From contig CM069875.1 of NCBI GenBank assembly GCA_036172665.1, forward strand, positions 10,806,001-10,870,000: 64,000 nt of DNA. Direction: 5' to 3'. The DNA is from Prosopocoilus inquinatus (Eukaryota; Arthropoda; Insecta; Coleoptera; Lucanidae). The notes under the pieces were generated by a model, which ran no database searches, was not told where the DNA came from, and saw only the letters and a list, made by a program, of their open reading frames with translations. Within the stretch, counting starts at the first letter, position 1. Every line of letters begins with the position of its first letter. Below, piece by piece: positions 55,321 to 64,000 of the stretch. Position numbers and translations under genes: made by a program.

Positions 55321-55908
55321 AATTTAGTATCTGCGATTAATTTATAATTATAACAATAATATGACACATGTTGAATAATGACACAATTCAAAAGTACTGA
55401 CTTTTAAGTAGAAGCTGCAAACTAAAGTTGTTATGTTTTACGTTGTAAAAGAGTTAGTTAAATTTGTGCAAAGTAAACTTTATGTGACCTATTTTCAGGT
55501 TACATTCATATTTGTATTAAAAAAAATATAGGGTGTTGTTTTAAAAATGTTACATTGGGCTGCACAAAAAAATTGTTAATCACCGATTAAATTAATTCTC
55601 TGATTAAATAACGTCATTGGACGAAGTTAACAATAGATTTGAAACAACCAATCATATTGTTTCACCTAACCGATCACACGCTTTAATCACGCTGTTATAA
55701 TAAATTAATTAATAGTGATTAAATAATTTTTTTGAAACTGGGGGTTAATGTTCAAGTAGGTGTGCAATATGTGTTTTCTGTAATTCATATTAGAACAATT
55801 TTACTCACAGAATAAAAAAAATATAGAACTGAAATTTTGTTTTATTTAAACCAGTACTTTTTGTCAGCTATCAAATATTACATTTATTTCTACTTTTTAT
55901 GTTATAAA
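55321..55908. other. No gene; possible MITE
   Basis: At 55556-55745 a weak hairpin pairs GCACAAAAAAATTGTTAATC with GTGATTAAATAATTTTTTTG. The rest is AT-rich. The last eight bases (55901-55908) are the target duplication of the hAT element. Confidence 0.4.
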
Positions 55909-58215
55909 TAGAGAGCGGATAGTCAGGCAAATGCCTAGTGCCTGCCTTTTTTGCTTTTTTTCAGTTTTAGAAATTTATGCCTTTTTTGAAAATAAATACC
56001 TTTTGTTGCTTTTTTGCCTTTTTTTCAGTGAGTCGGTGAGTTTCAAATTATTATAATTTTTTTTCAAATCGAAACTTAGCAAGTTACTAGAAGGGTCTAA
56101 TATGTTTTCTAGGAAGTGTGCTTTGACCGCAGCAAATATTTCCAGATTGGTATTACCAGTTTCAATACGGGTTTAATCTTAACAAGAAATTATTTGAGAA
56201 CATTTGTGACAACAATCGATATTTAAATAATCTCTTTTCGGTGCATTAGTAATTCACTCCTTGTCGTGCTTCTTTTACGTTCAATTTAATTGGTGATTTT
56301 AACGCTGCAAGATGCCAAAGTGTGATCAAATACAAAATTGAGTAAAACTAGTCAAGAATTTGCCAATAGACGGAAATTCTTTGTTTTGTAAAATTTGTTC
56401 GAAGCATGTAAGTACAAAATCCTTGAAATAAGTGTCTTTTTTACTTTATTTAATTGTTATTTGCAATTTTATTCTTAATTTTTAGATAAATGCTGCTAAA
56501 AAGTATCACGTAACCCAACACATAGCTAGTGGTATTCATTCAAAAAATGTAAAAAACAAGAACGGTCAACAGCTTCTGTTGAAAACGGCTTTGCAGGAAT
56601 CAAAACCTGGTCCTTCAAAATCGACATTTTCATTGAAGTTATGTGAAGCTTTTATAGCTGCATGGATACCTTTTGAAAAATTGAACAATCTAGTGTTACG
56701 AGAGTTTTTAGAATCTTCAAGAAAAGAAATAATTCCGGACGAATCAACACTGTGGAAAAATTATTTGGATATTTGCTATCAATCTGTGAGTAGAAGTGAA
56801 AACTACATTACATTTTTTTACTATATTTATTAACTTGCAGACACTAGATTCGATTAGGCTAGACATTGCAAACAATTATATATGGGTCTCAATTGACGAA
56901 ACTACGGACAGTAAGAACCGCTACATTGCAAACATTGTGGTTTGTAAATTATCAGAACACGAAGCTGGAGTTCCTCATTTATTGGCAAGTAAAGAGTTGG
57001 AAAAAACCAATCACTAAACGATTGCCAATCTTCGATGACAGCATTTTGAATATTACATACTGAAATTAATAGATTGTTTTTCGATTAGGAATCTTATATC
57101 CGAATGGAGTAAAAAAAGACAAAATTCTCCTCTTAATTTCCGATGCTGCACCTTATATGATAAAGACAGGTCATGTCAGGTCAAGCCATGCACATTTTTT
57201 ACGAAAAAATGATTCACCTTACTTGCTTCGCACTTTGTCTACATAGGCATGTGAATTTATTCGAGAAGAATTTGTTGTGGTCGTCAACAAATTAATTTCT
57301 TCAACTAAAAAGGTATATTTCAAAAGTAACTTTATATTTTTTGTTTAGATTATTTTTTAAGGTTTTTTTAAAAGCTCCATTACGCGCAGCTTTATATAAA
57401 GAAAAGCTATCCAACACACTGCTACCTACAGAACCTGTTATAACTAGATGGGGTTCTTGGATTTTCGCGTGCGTATTTTACGCTGTTCATTTTGACGAAA
57501 TCAAAGAGGTATTTAACAATTGCCAAACTAGTTTAATTTTATATATTTAATTTAAGGTGGTCGATAGTTTTGAAACATCGTCAGCTCTGTCAATAGTCAA
57601 ATCACAAGCTGCCTTTAAAGACCCTGCAGTAAAAAGAGGTTTAATTTTCATCAAGACTCACTTTTCCAATATACCAGAAAAGATGACTTGTTTAGAAAAA
57701 AATGATCTAAGTTTATACGACTCTTTGAAATTATTTCATACGGTGGACACATTAATTAAACAAGTTCCTGGTAACATAGGCCAAAAAGTAGCTGGAAAGT
57801 TTCTAAACACAAAACGAAAAAATCCTGGCTTCAAAGTTATTGCAGAGGTAGCCAAACTTCATGAGGGTGGCGTTGCGGAGGACATTAAATTAACAATCGA
57901 TGAAATATCTATGTTAAATTATGCTCCAGTAACATCTTGTGACGTGGAAAGGTCGTTTTCACAATACAAAAACATTTTGTCCGATAAAAGACAAAATTTG
58001 TTACCGGAGAATATTGAAAAATATTTACTCACCTCTTGGTGGTCAAATAAAAATAGAATTTAATGCTGAGTATTTTTTTAATTTTTTTTTAATTTCCTGC
58101 CTTTTAGTGTCCTTTTTGTTAAAATTTGTTGCCTTTTTTCTCAAAACTCGTTGCCTTTTCTCCTTTTTTTTGTGACTTTTTTGCGTTTTATTTTTGCCTG
58201 TCTATCCGCTCTTTA
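55909..58215 (+). mobile_element. Complete hAT element, 2.3 kb
   Basis: Terminal repeats TAGAGAGCGGATAGTCAGGC on the left and TAAAGAGCGGATAGACAGGC reversed on the right. The exact 8-bp duplication GTTATAAA lies at 55901-55908 and 58216-58223. The ends continue with repeated TGCCTTTTTT motifs in inverted orientation (about 55940-56030 and 58095-58165), which look like subterminal binding sites. It carries an intron-containing transposase relic. Confidence 0.95.
56312..58063 (+). pseudogene. hAT transposase (BED-type finger, CGGBP1-like), decayed
   Basis: Exon 1 starts at the ATG at 56312 (MPKCDQIQN), where a TGA replaces the next codon. It continues with LPIDGNSLFCKICSKH to a GTAAGT donor at 56408. 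Exon 2 (56485-56786) completes a BED-like Cys2/His2 finger (KKYHVTQHIASGIHSKN). Exon 3 (from 56841) holds YIWVSIDETTDSKNRYIAN, the first catalytic Asp region, then stops. Later pieces include LLLISDAAPYMIKTG (about 57125), a stop near CEFIREEF (57245-57275), and EPVITRWGSW (57430-57460). The C-terminal dimerisation block is CDVERSFSQYKNILSDKRQN (about 57938-58000), followed by the stop at 58061-58063. The domain order is that of hAT transposases related to the BED-finger CGGBP1-like group. At least three stops make it inactive, but introns and the C-terminus are well kept. Confidence 0.85.
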
Positions 58216-58223
58216 GTTATAAA

Positions 58224-59813
58224 GATGTTTTAAGATCCCCACGTTATTATTTTATTACTTATTGTTAATGGATCTTTGTTCATGCTAAACAGATATCTCA
58301 AGGGAACAAATTACTCCCTCAAAACTCTTTACATTTGCTTATGCAAACCTTATTCTATATCGAGCTTTCAAAGCTTTACACTTGGACGACCTCTACGGAT
58401 TCAACCTGAACTAACCAGCAGTTTCCTATTTCGTTCGCGCTTACTTCGCCGGCTTTTTCTGAATAATTAAAATTATCGCAGCTGATAATACCTTCCAGTT
58501 GTTTTAATCTAGGTCGCCTTGATAAGTGAAATAGCAGGAATAAAAACACTAGTCCATTAGAGCACTACTTTCGAAGAGAGCCGGAATCAGAAAAGGACGG
58601 AAACTAGACTTTATCGGATCAATATAAGGGATACGGGGGTGTGCAGAAATACTCCACTTCAACATGGTGTTACCGGGTCAAAAGGACTTAAGCATATGTG
58701 CATTCGGGATTAGTGACTGTAATTCGTGAGATCCAATTGCAAGAGACGATTGGAAAGGTTCAATATGGTTTTCGTTTTCGAGCATAGTAGAATTAATTAA
58801 TCTTATCGTCACTGCTTTGAGAAATATGTGACCAGGTGAGTCTTTTGCGGTTAATTTTATCATTTTGATTAGACGTATAATTTTTATGTGGTCATTATAT
58901 GTAGAATTGAGCGCGCTGAATAAATATTATAGATAGCAGCAAGTAAGTTTCGACAGTAAACAATGTAACTTAATCAGTAAATTTATTATGATAATAGGTA
59001 AATGTCACTAACCCGTTCTAAATACGATGAATACTGAAAGTGTGTTGAACGAAACGGTGCAGGCTTCATGTTTATTTATAAAACCCGCAGTTAAAAATAA
59101 AATATATCCCCATTCAAAGTAATTTCTAATACAAAAGCGTGTACGCCCAAAAATATTAATTTTGGCGAGTTCGTGAATGGCTGGCATAATTTATAACGTT
59201 TTCTATTAATATAGCGGTCATTTTCCGTTTTAACAAAATACATTGTGAAACGAGGTAAAACATACGGTAAAATAGAGCGAATATTAAAGAAACCAAAGTT
59301 GGTGATTATAATATTTACATTTAGTTAGGTACTGAAATAAATATGGAATGTAAAGTCCGTATTTTCTAAACTTTTGCTGTTAATAACATTTTTTTCTTTT
59401 TATATTAACCAAACACCGGGTCTCAAGTTACTTCAAGTAATAAAATTTCTTAATATTTGTTTTATTTTACAATATTGCCGTCCAAAATAATTACATATTT
59501 TATAATCCTAATATTTTTAATTCGCATTCAAAAACGTTCGTTAACCTTAATTGGGGTCTCTAGATTTGACATTAATATTACTTGACAAGGTTCGGAAACA
59601 ATCTGTCAAATTCCTTAGTTTTTCGAACCGTATCATTTACGAAGTAGCAATGCTATGTTTTATTATTCCTAATTTAGTTACTTAGAAAAAATTACTATGA
59701 ACAAAAATAAGAAATTAGGTCAGCCAACCATAAAATCTGAAATTACTAACAAAAGTGTCCGTTTGTTTTCGAACTCTATCAAGTCAGATAAACGTCAATC
59801 AAACCTAGCCTTA
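58224..59813. other. No gene seen
   Basis: AT-rich with moderately GC-richer patches at 58380-58460 and 58560-58680. The patches hold no recognised exon or repeat. Confidence 0.4.
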
Positions 59814-59963
59814 TGCTGGGTTTCTACACCTCCGGTATAGATACGGCATCCGGCATTTAGAATTCTATTCGTGATTGGTTGATTTAAAATTTTAACGTTT
59901 AGTAATTTTAAATCAACCAATTACGAACAGGATTCCGAATGCCGGATGTGTGGAAACCCAGCA
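59814..59963. mobile_element. 150-bp MITE with TTA target duplication
   Basis: Termini TGCTGGGTTTCTACAC and TGCTGGGTTTCCACAC (reversed), with paired inner CGGCATTTAGAATTC-type sequence and TTGGTTGATTTAAAAT. TTA is on both sides (59811-59813 and 59964-59966). PIF/Harbinger-like. Confidence 0.88.
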
Positions 59964-60091
59964 TTAATCAGCCCTTAAAATTAAACGTTGCTACACAGTA
60001 AGAAATTTTTACCATGTAAACATACTAGAATGTCTGGTAAAATATTTAGTGCAAAAATTCTAGTCTCTAGTTAGCAACTGTATTATACATA

Positions 60092-61521
60092 CGTTGCAGG
60101 CAAATAGCAAATACCATTAGCCTGGACTTTCTAAAACTTATTTATATTTAAAGGCTATTTTCATAGGCAAATAGTATTTTACTGGCCCGCTTTGTGCAAA
60201 TAGTATTTTGTTCTGAATGTATTACAATTAAGTGAGTTTATGTGCACGCAGATTAGTTTTGAATGCCAATTATACAGATTTTGGTAAATTCTCGCCAAGG
60301 AAGCAGAAGTATTCAGTTTTATTAGTTCTCGTATTAATTTTATTTAATAAGACTGCCCATGCCAAACAAAATAAAAATAATGCAAGTAAAAAATAATACT
60401 CCTAATAATAAAGCAACGCAATTTTTTTTTCAACTACTTAGAACTTAGATGTTTCAACATAATCTTAAGTTTAGGGGACCTAAATTGATTATAAAAAAGT
60501 GTTTTAGTTATTCTTCTGCAGTATATTCTCCAGTGTTAAGTTCTTAAAGTGGCGAACTGACAAACCACGTGTACTATTGTACTTGATATGATAAAAAATA
60601 AATACAAATACAAATACAATACCTTGGCCAACAGGAACGTGTAGTTGTTAATTTTGTCTTAACTGGCTTTGATCTGACCAAGTTTGTCTCTGTTCGTCTG
60701 GATGTCGTTAAAAACTGGCAAATCAAAGGGATTCAAGCGTCGCTATCGTTGGCCAAATATTTACTGTTGTATTATTGGCGACCCTGTGGATAGGATATTC
60801 GTACGCAAATGATCGAACAAATGTTCGGTCAAATCTTTCGGGAAATACATATGGGTGTCTCGTAACGTACGCATTGCATAACTTTAGAGTACATGATTTT
60901 GTGAATGTATAGTTTTGGAAGTTTTCGCACGGTACCAGAAAAATGAATTTTAGTGGGCGTATTTTTTTAAATAAAAGTGTTTTTACACCAAAGTTAGTTT
61001 GTTATAGTGTAGATTAGTACAATAGTTGATATTTCACCTTATTAATTAAAGTGTTGCATATTCTTCTTTATTTCATATCACCCTAACGACTATTCCATAT
61101 TACCCGCCATTTTAAATCATATCATGAAAATGCAGTTTTTTAATGTTACACAATTTTCCCAGAAAATTTCATATTTTCATAAATTTATTATGTGCAACCG
61201 CTGGAAAACAACGTAAAGTATTTTTATTTAAAATATCTGAGTATTTAATATCTTAGTTCAGAATTTATGACGGCCCAAAGAATGAGTATTCCATATGCGC
61301 CGACTTTATAAGCCAACATGTAGATCCGAAGTGAGATACAACTGAAGAAAAAAAATATTTCAGTAGTCACGACATAGTCAAAAATTCATAAAAACATGCA
61401 TTACATAAGTTCTTAATTTTATTTCGTGGAAAATTAAATGCTATTTACCCAATGACGTTCAGTCAGATACTATTTGCCTAGGAAAATGCTATTTGCCTAA
61501 AATAACTATTTGCCTGCAACA
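60092..61521. mobile_element. 1.43-kb non-autonomous element with subterminal motif arrays
   Basis: Ends GTTGCAGGCAAATAG and the inverse CTATTTGCCTGCAAC. The direct duplication TATACATA(C) lies on both sides (60084-60092 and 61522-61530), 8-9 bp long. Within 100 bp of each end the motif GCAAATAGTATTT recurs three to four times, in opposite orientation at the two ends. The long middle is AT-rich without a transposase. hAT or Mutator-like by duplication length. Confidence 0.85.
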
Positions 61522-61530
61522 TATACATAC

Positions 61531-61839
61531 ATATATCAGTAAAATTCACACGAGAAAATTCTATATCAATCTGTAAGCACTTTACTTTCCCTTTATTATT
61601 TATTTATGTAAAACCGACCTCAATTTGTTAACGTTTTTTTTTTCATTATTATAAAAGCACGATATTGCGTATCTATACTGTCGCCGCTAAAAAAAGTCAA
61701 CCCTTTTTTAAAGGAAATTTTAATAATGCTACGAATGTTGCTGAGTGGCTGTAATTTTGAACTGACACAGATAACAGACAATTAATAAAAGTCAATCATT
61801 ATTTAATTTTGAAAAATATTGTGTCATATTAGCCATACA
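61531..61839. other. No gene seen
   Basis: AT-rich spacer without supported features. Confidence 0.4.
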
Positions 61840-62709
61840 CAGGTAGATTCAGGCAATCCATTCATTAAAAGTTTACGGACTTCTCCTTTGAATTTCTGTT
61901 CCATATTTTGCAGTTATAAGTTAACGATAAAGATCTATCAAAATATAATATTTTCAATTTCCGGACACTTCCGCTTATGCCGGAAGTTGCTGTCAACATT
62001 CTTATTTTAAGTAAAATACTTCATCTTCTAATGCATTTTTGAAATCTTCATAAAATTCTAAAAATATTTTGTGCAACATCTGATACAAGAAAAATTAACC
62101 GTTTCCGTGGAATTTCCATTTTTTAAAAAAAGCTCAGACTTGCAGAACCTTGCTTATGATACTGCCATCTTTGTGTAACAAAAACCACGAGCCAAGTTTT
62201 CGCCTGTAGTAGGGTACACTAACATTCCTTCAGACCACGTCCAGTTTTGCACTTGATTGTTTACAGGCTGGTTAAAAAGTAACTTCTATTCGAACTGATT
62301 TCAACTGTCGAGAAGTCATGTTTTTTAAATGGAACGCCTAGTATATTTTTATACCATGTTACTCAGGATGAAATGTTCTTTTGTTCTGTATTAGCACTCC
62401 CTATACCTATCTCTTATAGTTCACTCGTTATCGATGATTTCTTTTTAACACCTAGTTTTTTCCATTTTTGGGTATTTTGGGTACATTTTTAGAATTTCAT
62501 GAAGATTTCAAAAATGCAATAAAAAATTGGGCATTCATTTAAAATAAAAAAATTGACTGCAATTTCCGGTACAAGCGGAAGTGCCCGAAAGTTTAAAATA
62601 TTATAGTTTAATAGACCATTATCACTAATTTATAACCGCAAAATATGAAATCGAAAATCAAAGAAGAAGTCCATAAACTTTTAATGAATATGTTGCCTGA
62701 ATGTCCCTG
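61840..62709. mobile_element. Foldback element, complete copy, 870 bp
   Basis: Ends CAGGTAGATTCAGGCAA and CAGGGACATTCAGGCAA (reversed). Arms stay paired through CATTAAAAGTTTACGGACTT, CATATTTTGCAGTTATAAG and CTTCCG...GCCGGAAGTTGC. Related to 26800-28496. Flanks TACA and TATA. Non-coding. Confidence 0.85.
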
Positions 62710-64000
62710 TATAGAGGGGATGGAGTGATTTTCAGAAAAGTCACGAAAATACCAGTAAACAATCCGCGTCGGGTATTATCCAAAAAGTCTCAAAAATATT
62801 AGCAAGCATCTGCGTCGGATGTTTTCGAAAAAGTCAATTAAAAACGAAAGTACAGTGTCGAAGTTTCATTGAATTAAATAAACGAACGAGTGCGTGCGTG
62901 TACAGTGTGGTCCATTTTTGGTGGTTTTACAGGGTTTCTCAGTTATTTATAGGAATAGAAGAAAATCGTTTTCGCTACTTTTTCGAGAAAAACACAGTGG
63001 GAAAAACAAAAGTTAGCTATCTCGATTCGATCGGGAAATATCGGTCGAAAACGAATTTTTCAGAAAAATTATTTTTCACAATATCTCAGGTGTTTGACAA
63101 GATATTTTAAAAATTCAAAAACTATTTTATTCAGCAATTAACGTAGATTTCACTGACGTTATTACCTTCTGCAGAAATTGCATCAGTTCTGCGAAACAGA
63201 CTATAACTTTCTAATTTTAAATAGGAACCGCAGTTGGTTATGACACAAATAAATAGCTTATTTAATGAGGTTTTCAAAAATATATAGTTTGATACAATTA
63301 TTTTTACAAATAATAAATATACTAATTATTTCTTTGTATTTCGGTACGTAACAAGCCACCCATGGCAACAAAAACAAAAAAAAAGTTCAGCTTTTTCCAC
63401 AAAAAGTGAATTATTATTATTAAGTAAAACAGATAACTTAATTCAATAAATAAATAGCTTCATGTATGTATTAGATACTGACATAAAACCACAAGTATGT
63501 AAAAATGAATTAAATCCATTTAAACAGTTCTGTAATTATTAAAATGAACAGCTAAGAGATTTTTTTTATATTTTAAATTGTATTAATTAGTATGTTTCTT
63601 TGAGAAATTATTGAAGGGTCAGATATTTCTTAAGTTTAAAAATGCTTTCAAGAACCTTTGTATATTAATAAATTTTATCACGGGTAAAAGTGAAATAAAC
63701 ACATCTAAGAATTTTTGGTAATTCAAAATTTAAGATTTAATAATTTCAAAGGAGCATATAACATATAATTCTTCAAAACTGCATTGATAATTAATTCATA
63801 TTTATATTACTCCTAGTTTTATGAGTTCTCTAATAGCATTATGCATTTCCTTTTATTTATTTATTTATTTGATTGCCCGTATTATTTATTCTAAGAATGG
63901 ATTTTTGAGGAAAACAACTGAATTATCTTTTGTTTCTAGTGTCATAGATAGCTTGATAGGTACTGCAAAGTAATGAAATTTAGTATCTTTGTTATTTAAA
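62710..64000. other. No gene seen; short direct repeat near the left
   Basis: At 62770-62850 the phrase GCGTCGG(G/A)T, then about 8 bases, then AAAAAGTC occurs twice about 55 bp apart. A GTGCGTGCGTGTACAG stretch follows at about 62890. The rest (63100-64000) is AT-rich with no recognisable feature. Confidence 0.35.

Overview
The window is AT-rich, intron-bearing eukaryotic DNA that looks like an insect chromosome. A beetle is my guess, not a demonstrated assignment. The evidence is spliced genes with GT-AG introns, many Tc1/mariner, hAT and non-LTR relics, and repeated short ends of the type TTAAATGGAACACCCTG. There is no operon logic and no bacterial-style gene density. Most of the 64 kb is layered transposon debris and intronic or intergenic sequence.

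Left edge (1-1.9 kb): three tightly packed minus-strand reading frames. Furthest upstream is the C-terminal part of a double-jelly-roll major-capsid-like protein. Next come an intact 42-residue zinc-ribbon-like microprotein and an intact secreted coiled-coil protein. I read this as a fragment of an endogenised DNA-virus-like (Polinton/adintovirus-type) element, and it is the most unusual locus here.

2-5.6 kb: two foldback/MITE composites, one with a second element nested inside it. Around 6.0-6.4 kb is a CpG-richer island ending in a strong splice donor, a candidate promoter and first exon. 7-40 kb: a mosaic of MITEs, long inverted repeats, a mariner (18.0-19.3 kb), a second Tc1/mariner-type element (20.9-22.2 kb) and a datable nested insertion at 12.35-13.7 kb whose empty site is preserved at 39.9-40.15 kb. 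A few CpG-richer single-copy-looking islands (11.9-12.2, 31.4-31.9 and 36.0-36.2 kb) may be conserved regulatory DNA.

40.5-42.3 kb: a foldback element whose arms carry short repeats. 43.36-44.12 kb: the one clear host gene, five coding exons for a 167-residue four-transmembrane protein of the insect DUF4728/pasiflora-like type. Its first exon lies somewhere upstream, possibly the 6.4 kb island.

44.6-46.1 kb: a nearly complete Tc1-like element with a stop and a lost catalytic Asp. 47.7-49.1 kb: a truncated LINE with endonuclease and reverse transcriptase pieces. 50-55.3 kb: a CTCF-like site, a 0.4 kb palindrome, a G26 tract, an inverted-repeat family carrying a two-part coding-like segment, and further LINE fragments. 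55.9-58.2 kb: a complete hAT element with an 8-bp target duplication and a decayed, intron-containing transposase. 58-64 kb: further MITEs and featureless AT-rich DNA.
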